Of a DNA stretch of 64,000 nucleotides, positions 22,460 through 31,214 are shown piece by piece. Both the position numbers and the translations under genes were made by a program. Each line of letters begins with the position of its first letter. The first letter of the stretch is position 1. Below the pieces are notes generated by a model, which saw only the letters and a program-made list of their open reading frames with translations, was not told where the DNA came from and did not search any database. This stretch comes from Brenneria roseae subsp. roseae (GTDB lineage Bacteria > Pseudomonadota > Gammaproteobacteria > Enterobacterales > Enterobacteriaceae). The stretch spans positions 186,001-250,000 of the forward strand of contig NZ_KZ819028.1 in the NCBI RefSeq assembly GCF_003115845.1, written 5' to 3'.

Positions 22460-22490
22460 AACAAGGCGGTCATTGACCGCCTTGTTTTTT
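22460..22490 (+). terminator. Rho-independent terminator of yidC
   Basis: An 11 bp stem (AACAAGGCGGT/ACCGCCTTGTT) with a 5-base loop runs into a T-run, 28 bases after yidC. Confidence 0.9.
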
Positions 22491-22558
22491 ATCGGCTGCG
22501 TTTCCCGCAACGACACGTAAAATAGCCTGACAACAGGTGCCAATACAGAGAGAACATC

Positions 22559-23923
22559 ATGAGTCATACCGATACCATCGTTGCCCAAGCCACGCCACCG
22601 GGACGCGGCGGGGTAGGTATTTTACGCGTTTCCGGGCAGTCGGCTTCAGCCGTAGCCGAAGCCGTTTTAGGCAAACTTCCCAAACCGCGTTACGCCGACT
22701 ATCTACCGTTTCGGGATGCTGATGGCACGACGCTCGATCAGGGTATTGCTCTCTGGTTCCCCGGCCCGAACTCCTTTACCGGTGAAGACGTGCTGGAACT
22801 ACAGGGACACGGTGGCCCCGTCATTCTTGATTTGTTGTTGAAACGTATTCTGACGTTGCCCGACGTGCGTATTGCACGCCCCGGCGAGTTCTCTGAGCGC
22901 GCCTTTCTTAACGACAAACTCGATCTGGCACAGGCCGAAGCTATCGCCGATTTGATTGATGCCAGCTCCGAACAGGCAGCGCGTTCTGCGCTGAACTCAC
23001 TGCAAGGCGCCTTTTCCAACCGGATTAATCATCTGGTTGAAGCGTTGACGCACCTGAGAATCTACGTTGAAGCCGCCATCGACTTTCCGGATGAAGAAAT
23101 CGATTTTCTCTCTGATGGCAAAATTGAAGCTCAGCTCAACAATGTGATGGACGATTTGGACGCAGTCAGAACCGAAGCGCATCAAGGCAGCCTGCTGCGT
23201 GAAGGAATGAAAGTCGTGATAGCGGGACGTCCAAATGCCGGCAAATCAAGTTTGCTCAACGCGTTAGCAGGCAGAGAAGCCGCCATCGTAACCGATATTG
23301 CCGGCACCACCCGCGATGTCTTGCGCGAGCATATCCATATTGACGGTATGCCGCTGCACATCATTGATACTGCCGGCCTACGCGACGCCAACGATGAAGT
23401 CGAACGCATCGGTATTGAACGCGCCTGGCAGGAAATCGAACAGGCCGACCGCGTGCTGTTTATGGTCGACGGCACCACCACCCAGGCGATTGAACCTGCC
23501 GCCATCTGGCCCGAATTCATGGCGCGCTTGCCAACAACCCTGCCGATTACCGTGGTGCGTAACAAAGCCGATATCACCGGCGAGAAGCTGGGCATTGAGA
23601 ATGTGAATACTTACTCACTTATTCGCCTCTCCGCGCGTACCGGGGAAGGTATCGACACGCTGCGCGATCACCTCAAACAAAGCATGGGATTCACCAGCAA
23701 CACTGAGGGTGGCTTTCTGGCACGTCGCCGCCACTTGCAGGCACTGGAACAGGCCGCCCAGCATCTGATTCAGGGTAAAGAACAACTGGTAAGCGCCTAT
23801 GCGGGGGAGCTACTGGCTGAGGAATTGCGGCTGGCTCAGCAGGCTCTGAGCGAAATCACGGGCGAATTCACTTCTGACGATCTTCTGGGGCGTATTTTCT
23901 CCAGCTTCTGCATCGGCAAGTAA
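22559..23923 (+). CDS. mnmE: tRNA uridine-5-carboxymethylaminomethyl modification GTPase MnmE
   Basis: 454 residues, as in E. coli. An N-terminal tetrahydrofolate-binding domain, a helical domain, and an inserted G domain with G1 [10 protein letters not shown]2 TTRD, G3 DTAGL and G4 NKAD. The C-terminal FCIGK ends with the conserved cysteine. With MnmG it makes the xm5U34 wobble modification of tRNAs. Its last 18 bases match in position the attachment site used by SGI1-type islands, and partial copies of this end lie downstream. Confidence 0.98.
   Translation: MSHTDTIVAQATPPGRGGVGILRVSGQSASAVAEAVLGKLPKPRYADYLPFRDADGTTLDQGIALWFPGPNSFTGEDVLELQGHGGPVILDLLLKRILTLPDVRIARPGEFSERAFLNDKLDLAQAEAIADLIDASSEQAARSALNSLQGAFSNRINHLVEALTHLRIYVEAAIDFPDEEIDFLSDGKIEAQLNNVMDDLDAVRTEAHQGSLLREGMKVVIAGRPNAGKSSLLNALAGREAAIVTDIAGTTRDVLREHIHIDGMPLHIIDTAGLRDANDEVERIGIERAWQEIEQADRVLFMVDGTTTQAIEPAAIWPEFMARLPTTLPITVVRNKADITGEKLGIENVNTYSLIRLSARTGEGIDTLRDHLKQSMGFTSNTEGGFLARRRHLQALEQAAQHLIQGKEQLVSAYAGELLAEELRLAQQALSEITGEFTSDDLLGRIFSSFCIGK
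23906..23923 (+). other. mnmE 3' end, putative attB/attL of islands
   Basis: TTCTGCATCGGCAAGTAA is the exact counterpart of the last 18 bases of trmE/mnmE used by Salmonella genomic island 1 (established knowledge). It leaves the gene intact. A 15-base copy of the neighbouring sequence (TCCAGCTTCTGCATC, 23900-23914) recurs at 24161. Confidence 0.55.
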
Positions 23924-23959
23924 CGCTGAGTCTGTAAGCGTCCACTCACTTCCACTGAC

Positions 23960-23991
23960 CCCGCATAGCGCCTTGTTATGCGGGATTTTTT
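23960..23991 (+). terminator. Rho-independent terminator of mnmE
   Basis: An 8 bp stem (CCCGCATA/TATGCGGG), 9-base loop and a run of six T, about 36 bases after mnmE. Confidence 0.85.
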
Positions 23992-24032
23992 GTTCCATCG
24001 ATGTCTGTTCGCTTCCATCGAGAGCCAGGGAT

Positions 24033-24175
24033 TTTTGTGTCCATAGCCATTTTTCCCTGTGTCACGGGCCGTAAGGTCTGGCGCTTACGCTATTGATCTG
24101 GCCCATCAAACAGAAGCGCACCAATAAATAACATTATTAATCAAATAGATAAAACCATATTCCAGCTTCTGCATC
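24033..24175. repeat. First remnant of an island end (attachment-site copy)
   Basis: TCCAGCTTCTGCATC at 24161-24175 repeats 15 bases of the mnmE 3' end. TTTTGTGTCCATA at 24033-24045 recurs at 24875-24887. The 30 bases 24140-24169 match 24931-24960 at 22 positions. Together these mark an island boundary. Confidence 0.5.
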
Positions 24176-24241
24176 TTCCGCATCAACTATAATTATTTGT
24201 TCAAATATTGTTCTATCGCGATGTGCAAGATAAACTAGTAA

Positions 24242-24254
24242 AAGGTAACACCTT
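24242..24254. promoter_or_regulatory. Possible operator of the toxin-antitoxin pair
   Basis: AAGGT-aac-ACCTT is a perfect 5 bp inverted repeat 22 bases before the antitoxin start. Ribbon-helix-helix antitoxins usually bind such short palindromes to repress their own operon; binding here is inferred. Confidence 0.4.
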
Positions 24255-24276
24255 GTACTCCTTATGAGGCCGGCAC

Positions 24277-24558
24277 ATGTCAACATCAAGCACCACACTC
24301 AAAATCGACGACAGCCTTAAAGAACGTGTTAAAAAACTGGCGGCTTCACGCGATCGTAGCCCGCATTATCTGATGATTACCGCTATCACTCAATACATTG
24401 AGCGTGAAGAGGCGCGTGAAAGCTTTAAACAGGAAGCGCTTGATTCCTGGCGTGAATATCAGGAAACCGGCCTGCATCTGACTGGAGATGAAATCAAAAC
24501 CTGGCTGCGTGGTTGGGGAACAGAAGCGGAAACGGACATTCCTGAATGCCACAAGTGA
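24277..24558 (+). CDS. Ribbon-helix-helix (CopG/ParD-like) antitoxin
   Basis: 93 residues. The N-terminal part (TTLKIDDSLKERVKKLAASRDRS) is a typical ribbon-helix-helix DNA-binding and dimerisation domain, followed by an acidic helical tail that would wrap the toxin. It overlaps the next gene by 13 bases. It is expected to neutralise the ParE-like partner and repress the operon. The pair lies between two island-end copies after mnmE, fitting a mobile or stabilising module. Confidence 0.85.
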   Translation: MSTSSTTLKIDDSLKERVKKLAASRDRSPHYLMITAITQYIEREEARESFKQEALDSWREYQETGLHLTGDEIKTWLRGWGTEAETDIPECHK

Positions 24559-24839
24559 TCATCACTCAACGAGCGGCAACGGGATTAACTCGCTGTCGTG
24601 AGTTTCTGACCAATAAAAATCCGCTGGTAGCCATCAGGGCCGGCCAGGTGCTCGAAGCGCATTTTGAGCAACTGGGAAATAGCCCAGAAATGGGTCGCCC
24701 TTTAACCGAACTGCCGGTATTGCGAGAACTGATGATTGAATTCGGCGATTCCGGCTATGTGGCGTTGTACCGCTACGAGAAAATAGAAGACCGTATTTAT
24801 ATGCTGGCCTTTCGCCATCAGAAAGAAGCAGGGTATTAA
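24546..24839 (+). CDS. ParE/RelE-superfamily toxin
   Basis: 97 residues with the RelE/ParE fold pattern: an N-terminal helical pair, LEAHFEQLGNSPEMGRPL, then strands with GYVALYRYEKIEDRIYMLAFRHQKEAGY. The C-terminal RHQKEAGY is typical of the RelE/ParE group in plasmid and chromosomal pairs. Whether it cuts ribosome-bound mRNA or poisons gyrase cannot be decided from sequence. It is co-translated with the antitoxin through the 13-base overlap. Confidence 0.85.
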   Translation: MPQVIITQRAATGLTRCREFLTNKNPLVAIRAGQVLEAHFEQLGNSPEMGRPLTELPVLRELMIEFGDSGYVALYRYEKIEDRIYMLAFRHQKEAGY

Positions 24840-24874
24840 TCCGCAAGAAATCATTGTGTTATAAGCAATTTCCG

Positions 24875-25071
24875 TTTTGTGTCCATAATTTGCCCACCAC
24901 ACAAAAATACGACAACAAATACAATTGCAAATCAATCAGATATCCACGATTTCCAGCTTCCTATCGTCCACGCTTCAAAGCAGTTACAACCATGACCCCC
25001 CTCGAGTTCCGCACTCAACTGCGGATACCGCCAGCGAGGAGGCTGATGGTGAGCGATGCCGCGGTTGCGTC
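24875..25071. repeat. Second island-end remnant and GC shift
   Basis: TTTTGTGTCCATA (24875-24887) and TTCCAGCTTC (24951-24960) repeat the motifs found at 24033 and 24160. After this point the DNA becomes clearly GC-richer. No gene is convincing in 24840-25071. Confidence 0.4.
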
Positions 25072-26028
25072 TCAGCGTGGCTGGACGGCGGGCGGGGATT
25101 TGCGCAGAGGCGTCGATGGAGCCAGATCGTCGAATTGATGGCGCAGCGCCTGGATCGTATCGATCAAGGCCCGCAGGGTCGCCGGAACGTGGCGATGGCC
25201 GGGAAAATACAGCGACAGCCCCGGTATCCGGGGACACCAATCTTCCAGTACGCTCACCAGACGCCCATCCTCCAGCGCGGCGCGGGCATAGGGTTCGGGC
25301 ATGTAGGCGATGCCAAGACCCTTGATGGCGGCTTCCAGCATCAACGGGCTGCTGTCGAGCGTCAGCGTACCGGGCACGTCGATCTCCACCACCTGTCCCC
25401 GCTTGCTGAACTCCCAGCGGTAGCGCTTGCCGCTGGGCAAACGCTGCCGGATGCACTGGTGCTGGGTAAGCGCATCCGGCACTTCCGGTGCGGGCCGTGC
25501 GGCCAGGTAGCGTGGCGAGGCCACCGCCAGAAAGCGGATGTCCGGCCCGAGGGGGATCGCCACCATGTCCTTGGGCACGGCTTCACGCAAGCGGATGCCC
25601 GCGTCGAACCCCTGCTCAACAATGTCCACCAGGCGCCCCTCGGCGACGAGATCCAACTCGACGCTGGGATAGCGCGCCAGAAATTCCGGCACCACCGTCC
25701 GCAGCAGCAACCTGATCGCGGCATCATTACCATTGATGCGCAGTTGGCCTTGCAGATTCCCTTGTTCGCCGGTGACCTCTTCCAACGCCGCATCGAGATC
25801 GCGCATCAGCGGATCGAGGCGGCCTAGCAGGCGCTTCCCTGCTTCAGTCAGGGACACGCTGCGCGTCGTCCGGTGAAACAGGCGGACTCCCAGGCTGTTT
25901 TCCAGGCCCTGAATGGTATGGCTCACTGAGGGGCGGGCGATCCCCAGCAAATCGGCAGCACGCCGAAAGCTGCGGTGCTCGGCGACCGCCATGAAGGCTT
26001 TGAGATCAGCTAGCGTCGGTTTGCTCAT
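25072..26028 (-). CDS. LysR-family transcriptional regulator
   Basis: 318 residues. N-terminal winged helix-turn-helix ([38 protein letters not shown], given for position residues 6-43), then the co-inducer-binding domain typical of LysR proteins acting on SDR genes. It is divergent from the SDR gene at 26139 with about 110 bases between, the classical LysR arrangement, so it probably controls that gene and itself. Base composition is GC-rich relative to the core genes, suggesting transfer. Confidence 0.88.
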   Translation of the reverse strand: MSKPTLADLKAFMAVAEHRSFRRAADLLGIARPSVSHTIQGLENSLGVRLFHRTTRSVSLTEAGKRLLGRLDPLMRDLDAALEEVTGEQGNLQGQLRINGNDAAIRLLLRTVVPEFLARYPSVELDLVAEGRLVDIVEQGFDAGIRLREAVPKDMVAIPLGPDIRFLAVASPRYLAARPAPEVPDALTQHQCIRQRLPSGKRYRWEFSKRGQVVEIDVPGTLTLDSSPLMLEAAIKGLGIAYMPEPYARAALEDGRLVSVLEDWCPRIPGLSLYFPGHRHVPATLRALIDTIQALRHQFDDLAPSTPLRKSPPAVQPR

Positions 26029-26138
26029 TGGTCGTTTTTATACACCAACCCATGTGGTTAATTCACTCTTATCGTAACAATGATATGACCCTATGATCTA
26101 ATCCTGTCACCCATCTTTTTTCTCATTTGGAGTCTGTC

Positions 26139-26969
26139 ATGAGTAAAACCTGGTTCATTACCGGAACATCGGCCGGTCTCGGCCGCCTTCTCACCGAACG
26201 TCTGCTCGCCCGCGGCGATCGAGTGGCTGCCACGGTGCGTCGCCCTGATACACTCGACGATCTCGTCGCGACTTACGGTGACAGGCTGTGGGTCGCCAGG
26301 CTCGACGTGACCGATGCGGACGCGGTGCGTACCGTGACCGATCGTGCCTTTGCCGCTCTCGGCCGCATCGATGTCATTGTGTCCAATGCCGGTTATGGCA
26401 TCCTCGGTCCGGCGGAAGCCGTGCCTGATGAACAAATCCGCCAGATCATCGATACGAACCTCATCGGCTCCATCACGCTCATCCGCGCCGCGATCGCGCA
26501 CTTGCGCAATCAGGGCGGCGGGCGCGTGCTACAAATCTCCTCGGAAGGGGGACAGATCGCCTATCCAGGGTTCAGCCTCTACCACGCCACCAAATGGGGG
26601 ATCGAAGGCTTCGTCGAGACGATGGCCAAGGAGCTGGAACCCTTCGGCATCACCTTCACCCTCGTGGAGCCGGGGCCGACCGCCACCAATTTCAAGGCCG
26701 GCCTGGTTCGTCCCGCCATGCCGCCGGTCTACGACGGCACGCCTGCCGGCGACGTGCAGCGCGGCATTGATTCGGGCGCGTTCGCCGTCACCGGCGATGC
26801 GGACAAAGTGGTCGATCGGATGATCGAAATGATCGATAGGGGTACGACGCCGTTGCGTCTGACGCTCGGAGCATCCGCTTTCGACAATATCCATACCGCG
26901 CTCCAGCAGCGGCTCGCGGCTCTCGACGCGCAGAAGGACATTGCGTATTCGGTGGAATTGGATCGATAA
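26139..26969 (+). CDS. Short-chain dehydrogenase/reductase
   Basis: 276 residues from the ATG at 26139, with TTTGGAG upstream; the in-frame TTG at 26127 is rejected. NAD(P) motif TGTSAGLG near the N-terminus, VSNAGYG, catalytic Ser in LQISSEGG and Tyr-Lys in YHATK. EPGPTATNF follows as in this family. The substrate is unknown. Codon use is GC-rich, like its LysR and RidA neighbours, so the group was likely acquired together. Confidence 0.88.
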   Translation: MSKTWFITGTSAGLGRLLTERLLARGDRVAATVRRPDTLDDLVATYGDRLWVARLDVTDADAVRTVTDRAFAALGRIDVIVSNAGYGILGPAEAVPDEQIRQIIDTNLIGSITLIRAAIAHLRNQGGGRVLQISSEGGQIAYPGFSLYHATKWGIEGFVETMAKELEPFGITFTLVEPGPTATNFKAGLVRPAMPPVYDGTPAGDVQRGIDSGAFAVTGDADKVVDRMIEMIDRGTTPLRLTLGASAFDNIHTALQQRLAALDAQKDIAYSVELDR

Positions 26970-27049
26970 ATGAGTGCGGTGATGGAGGAGGACCACATCC
27001 CGCAGTCGCTCCTGAAGACCTTTAAGTAGCACAGGAAGGTCAGTCTGGC

Positions 27050-27454
27050 TTATTTCGTACCTTCAGGCAGGCGTGCGACCACCTTGATCTCGAATTGGAA
27101 GCCATAAAGCCATGTGACGCCAACCCCCGTCAGAGCTGGGTATGGCGCATCGCCCCAGTACTCCGGCAGCACCTTCCAGACGGTGTCGAGCGTGGACTGA
27201 GGATCGACAAGAAACACGGTGACATCGACTACGTCATCGAAAGTGCAACCGCCAGCCTCAAGCACCGAGTTCAGGTTATCGAAGGCTCGCCGGATCTGCG
27301 CTTCCAGTTCTGGCTCCGGCGAGCCATCATCCCGGCTGCCGACTTGGCCCGAGACGAAAAGAAAACCGTTCGAGCGGACGGCCGGTGAATAGCGGTTGCG
27401 TTCGTACAGGGCTTGTCGCCCGGCAGGGAATACGGCATCACGGGATATAGTCAT
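27050..27454 (-). CDS. RidA (YjgF/YER057c) family protein
   Basis: 134 residues with the family fold (GFLFVSGQVG, FDNLNSVLEAGGCTFDDVVDVTVFL). E. coli RidA hydrolyses reactive enamines and imines and needs Arg105 in the segment PARS. Here the equivalent segment reads PALTG, so that arginine is absent and the protein falls in the divergent Rid groups whose activity is unclear. Its ATG overlaps, as ATGA, the stop of a truncated membrane-protein frame upstream. Confidence 0.85.
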   Translation of the reverse strand: MTISRDAVFPAGRQALYERNRYSPAVRSNGFLFVSGQVGSRDDGSPEPELEAQIRRAFDNLNSVLEAGGCTFDDVVDVTVFLVDPQSTLDTVWKVLPEYWGDAPYPALTGVGVTWLYGFQFEIKVVARLPEGTK

Positions 27455-27597
27455 GGCAGGGCCTCTCTATTTTGTGTGCCCAGACCGGGATAGCGACCGA
27501 GCAGAAAAATCAGAATGTTGGCGAAAACAACCAGGGCGATTGATGTCAGGAGAATGTGCCACCAAGAGCGTAACAGCGTTCGCGCAGCCTGAAAACA
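27451..27597 (-). pseudogene. Truncated membrane-protein gene, 3' end only
   Basis: An open frame of 48 codons without a start codon ends in TGA that overlaps the ridA start by four bases. It contains one clear hydrophobic helix (ILLTSIALVVFANILIFLL). The tight coupling indicates it is the tail of a gene that once preceded ridA in an operon; the 5' part is missing. The family cannot be named from so little sequence. Confidence 0.4.
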
Positions 27598-27660
27598 TCA
27601 TTCCCGCAGGAGCAAACGGCACGGCAACAGTGCCGGGGACATTATGCGGCGTGCTGCTGC

Positions 27661-28488
27661 CTACTTATTCAATCCATTAATCATCGGACTCAAGGCATCA
27701 AGCAGTGAAGCAGGAGAAACCGGAGTACCGTTTTCAGTCTGAGAGATCTGAAACTCAGCGAGTTCTGCACCGATGAGGTCATTTTCCGCCATGACCTGAC
27801 AGAGATGATAAAGGTCATCCAGTGACAATCCTCCCGTAACCTCATATTCCGTAGGTACGATACCGGGGTTCAGGACATCACAATCCAGATGGATATAAAC
27901 CGCCCGGCCATTGATAGCGCAACGTAATCTTTCAACCAACCCGTCACCTGCCGGCACCCATTGTAATTTCCCGTCATCGATCAGCTTTTGCTCCGGCGGG
28001 TCGATATCTCGCGCGCCCACCAATATCACCGCCGATAAATCCAAACCGCTGCCTAAACCTGAATCCCATAAACCAACCGGCCCCGCGATGGAAAAACCGC
28101 CGAGATAGCCCGTCGCAGAGGTGCTTGGCGTATTCAGATCGGCATGGGCATCAAGCCAGACTACGCAAGCGTCGGGATGATGACGGGCAACCACCGGCAA
28201 TGTTGCCAGTGATGTCGCGCAACGGCTGGATGCCGTAAGGGGTTTACGCTTTGCGGTGAAAAGATGATCGAGGCGCGCAGACAAGGCATTCAACGAAGGT
28301 CTGGCGGCTTCCAGCGCGTCCCGCCATCCTTCACGGTGACTCATCCCTCCCGATGCACCGACAATTTCAGGCGTTATGCTTAATCTTTCCGCCAGCAATT
28401 TGCCGATCGCCATCGCGCCGGGCCTCGCCAGATCGTTACGATCGCCTACCGCCCCCTGAAATATCGTTATCTGGATTTTACTGTTCAT
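27661..28488 (-). CDS. Arginase/agmatinase/formiminoglutamase-family hydrolase
   Basis: 275 residues from the ATG at 28488, which has AAGGAG upstream; the longer frame to 28647 has no RBS. The ureohydrolase metal motifs DAHADLNTP and HLDCDVLNPG are present, with EYEVTGGLS behind them. The first motif, normally GGDHS with a manganese-binding histidine, reads SSRCA, so a cysteine replaces the histidine. Also the last aspartate of the DxDxxDP motif is asparagine. The substrate (arginine, agmatine, formiminoglutamate or other) is unknown. It follows a DMT exporter in the same direction. Confidence 0.8.
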   Translation of the reverse strand: MNSKIQITIFQGAVGDRNDLARPGAMAIGKLLAERLSITPEIVGASGGMSHREGWRDALEAARPSLNALSARLDHLFTAKRKPLTASSRCATSLATLPVVARHHPDACVVWLDAHADLNTPSTSATGYLGGFSIAGPVGLWDSGLGSGLDLSAVILVGARDIDPPEQKLIDDGKLQWVPAGDGLVERLRCAINGRAVYIHLDCDVLNPGIVPTEYEVTGGLSLDDLYHLCQVMAENDLIGAELAEFQISQTENGTPVSPASLLDALSPMINGLNK

Positions 28489-28633
28489 CGGACTCTCCTT
28501 CGTCATGAAATGGTACTGTTGGCTGGCTGCGCCGTCTTTTTGTACAAACTTATCATGTAGCCTGAACGCAATGAAAATCCCCGTTAATGGTTCGACCACA
28601 AATACACAGCCAGAAGACAAATTGTTTTCTCGA

Positions 28634-29506
28634 CTACGAGCGACCAAGCAGCATCACGCCGGCCACCAACACCAGACAGCCGGCCAACCGCCAAATCCCG
28701 ACGGGTTCACGCAGGATGAACATACCGAGCAGTACTCCGACCATCATCGACATCTCACGTACCGGAGCGACAACGCTAAGCGGCGCGCCCATTTGCAGTG
28801 CTACGAGCACAAGAATATACGAGAGGGGGGAAAGAATGCCTACCGCAATCGCGATCATCCATTTCCCTCTCATGAGTTTGAGCACCTCATGGCGATGAGT
28901 GGTTAACCAGGGCAGCATCATCACAAGGCGAACGGTTTGCGAACACCAGTCCAGGATTACGGGGTGGATTCCCAGCATCTTGACACCATATGCGTCAACG
29001 ACGGTATAGCCGGCAATCATCCCCCCCGTCGCCGTACCCCAGCGTATCCCTGCCTGTGCGGCGGGCTGTCGAAACCTGACGAAACTTCCCTGGCTGGAAA
29101 TCAACACGATGCCCGCCACGATCGCGCCGAGACCCGCAACACCCGATATTGTTGGTTGTTCTCCAAATAAAAGAAATGCCCCGATCGTAGACAGCATGGG
29201 AGCGGAACCACGGGCGACGGGATAGATAACGGAGAGATCGGCGACCAGATATCCGCGTTGCAAAAACAGACTGTAGGCCAAATGCAACCCACCGCTTAAA
29301 ACCACACAGACGATGACGAAAGGATCCCATCGCAACGTATCTGTAACAAACAGCCAGATCACCCAAGGCGTGTAGCAGATACAAGCGATGCCGCTGTAGG
29401 CAAAGACGAAAGCGGCGCCCGCCGAAGCTGCGCGTTTAGCAAGCAGGTTCCATATAGCATGGATAAGCGCAGCCAGAACGACCAGCGCAAAAGTAAGAAA
29501 GGACAT
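28634..29506 (-). CDS. EamA/DMT-family transporter
   Basis: 290 residues with about ten hydrophobic helices in two EamA repeats (first starting ALVVLAALIHAIWNLLAKRA). ATG at 29506 has GGAG five bases upstream; an in-frame GTG two codons earlier is not preferred. The family exports amino acids and other metabolites. It precedes the arginase-family gene by 145 bases on the same strand, so the two may form an operon dealing with a guanidino or amino-acid compound. Confidence 0.82.
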   Translation of the reverse strand: MSFLTFALVVLAALIHAIWNLLAKRAASAGAAFVFAYSGIACICYTPWVIWLFVTDTLRWDPFVIVCVVLSGGLHLAYSLFLQRGYLVADLSVIYPVARGSAPMLSTIGAFLLFGEQPTISGVAGLGAIVAGIVLISSQGSFVRFRQPAAQAGIRWGTATGGMIAGYTVVDAYGVKMLGIHPVILDWCSQTVRLVMMLPWLTTHRHEVLKLMRGKWMIAIAVGILSPLSYILVLVALQMGAPLSVVAPVREMSMMVGVLLGMFILREPVGIWRLAGCLVLVAGVMLLGRS

Positions 29507-29745
29507 AATCACTCCGGTTCAAAAAGCCATAGAGAAGACTCGACGTCTCCTCCTCTGGGCTTTTCTCCCTCGGGTGCAGCTACGGCAAAACCGCAGTTTC
29601 TACAACGCTCGGACCAGACAACAGCGCTTGAACGCCGTTCGGAACCCTAGTTGCCACTCAGTCGATGCGATAAATCTTAGCCGCAATCGCCGCGTCACGC
29701 AAACAGCGCTCACCGTCAACCGGACGACTGCGGCCCAACCTGCTG

Positions 29746-30597
29746 CTACTGAAGCGCCGCTTTCACCACCGTCGCCAGAGGCGTCGTTGCTCGCCCAATC
29801 AGGCTGCTCAGTTGATGGCTATCATCAAACAGCGCTCCTTTGGATGCGCCGGTATCGGAATCGGCAATGATACCGGCAAAACCTTCCGGTACGCCTGCGC
29901 CAACCAATACCGTCTGGTATTCATCTTCCGGCAGATTTTGATAACCGATATTCTTACCGGACTGTTTGCTGATCTCAGCCGCCAGCTCTGCCAGCGTATA
30001 AGGCTCATCGCCCGCGAGCTCATAAATCTTGCCAGCCTGATTTTCCTGCGTCAGAACGGCCACCGCAGCGGCGGCATAGTCAGCGCGCGTAGCGGAGGCT
30101 ATCTTCCCTTCGCCCGCACTACCGATAAAGACACCGTGCGCTAATGCAGCCGGTATGCCGCCGGCATAGTTTTCCGTGTACCAACCGTTGCGCAGTACAA
30201 CATGCGGCAGGCCGGATTGTTTTAACAACGCTTCCGTTTCACGGTGTTCAGCCGCTAACGCAAGTGGTGAAGTATCCGCATGCAGCAGGCTGGTATAAGC
30301 CAATAATGGTACTTTCGCCTTTACCGCGGCCTCAATCACATTGCGGTGCTGGCTAGCACGCCGCCCTACTTCGCTGGAAGAAATCAGCAGCACCTTATCA
30401 ACACCTTGCAGTGCGGAAAACAGCGCTTCTGGCTGATTATAGTCAGCCGCTTTCACCTGAACGCCGCGAGCGGCTAAATCGGCAACTTTATTCACGTCCC
30501 GCACCAGCGCCAGAACTTCATGCGCCGGAACCTTAACCAACAGTTGTTCAATGACCAGGCGGCCCAACTGGCCGGATGCACCCGTAATTGCGATCAT
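29746..30597 (-). CDS. qorB: NAD(P)H:quinone oxidoreductase QorB
   Basis: 283 residues from the ATG at 30597, with AAAGGAAC upstream; the frame upstream (to 30894) lies inside ytfH and is ignored. NmrA-type Rossmann fold starting MIAITGASGQLG, with LLISSSEVG, AYTSLLHADTSPL, LRNGWYTENY and GKIASATRADYAAAA, all matching E. coli QorB (YtfG). It reduces quinones with NADPH. Divergent from the HxlR-type regulator ytfH exactly as in E. coli. Confidence 0.92.
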   Translation of the reverse strand: MIAITGASGQLGRLVIEQLLVKVPAHEVLALVRDVNKVADLAARGVQVKAADYNQPEALFSALQGVDKVLLISSSEVGRRASQHRNVIEAAVKAKVPLLAYTSLLHADTSPLALAAEHRETEALLKQSGLPHVVLRNGWYTENYAGGIPAALAHGVFIGSAGEGKIASATRADYAAAAVAVLTQENQAGKIYELAGDEPYTLAELAAEISKQSGKNIGYQNLPEDEYQTVLVGAGVPEGFAGIIADSDTGASKGALFDDSHQLSSLIGRATTPLATVVKAALQ

Positions 30598-30684
30598 CGT
30601 TAAGTTCCTTTCTTTGATTAACACAGACTGGCATAATACCCACAAAGCTAACTTTAAGTAAGTACGCACATAAAGGTAAGTATA

Positions 30685-31083
30685 GTGACCGAAAAAATAA
30701 ACCATGCGGATCCTTCTGTCGCCGTGATGCCAAAGGGCAATCTTTTCGCTGAAAAGTGCCCGTCTCGCCAGGTTCTCAGCCACGTCACCAGCCGCTGGGG
30801 CGTGCTGATACTGGTTGCACTCATGGATGGCACGCACCGTTTCAGTCAGCTGCGGCGCAGAATAGGGGGGGTCAGCGAACGTATGCTGGCTCAAACCTTA
30901 CAGTATCTGGAAAACGATGGGTTTATCCTGCGCACGGCTTATCCTGTCGTCCCGCCGCACGTGGAGTACAGCCTGACTCCATTGGGCAGAGAAGTGAGCG
31001 AAAGAGTCAGAGTGCTGGCAGGCTGGATAGAGGATAATATCGATATTATCGTCACCGCTCAGCAGAACAACGTCGCCCAATAA
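30685..31083 (+). CDS. ytfH: HxlR-family transcriptional regulator YtfH
   Basis: 132 residues from a GTG at 30685 preceded by AAAGG; ATG at 30727 is an alternative. The HxlR winged-helix core (GNLFAEKCPSRQVLSHVTSR then WGVLILVALMDGTHRFSQLRR) matches E. coli YtfH. The conserved cysteine in EKCPSRQVL is the one by which YodB/QorR-type members sense quinones or electrophiles. It most likely represses qorB through the 87-base shared promoter. Confidence 0.9.
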   Translation: MTEKINHADPSVAVMPKGNLFAEKCPSRQVLSHVTSRWGVLILVALMDGTHRFSQLRRRIGGVSERMLAQTLQYLENDGFILRTAYPVVPPHVEYSLTPLGREVSERVRVLAGWIEDNIDIIVTAQQNNVAQ

Positions 31084-31214
31084 GTACGAAGCTCGCCGCG
31101 GGAACGCCATCATCAAAAACAGACCGCCTGATAGCCGTAACCTGAAAGACGCCGGGTAGAGACACGCCATATGGTCTACGCTTAAACCTGTTCTCGTAAA
31201 CCACAGGAGAAAGT

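Noticed and set aside
27396-27680. 94-codon plus-strand frame across the ridA start region
   Set aside because: Opposite to ridA and the truncated membrane-protein tail; composition and lack of RBS indicate chance.
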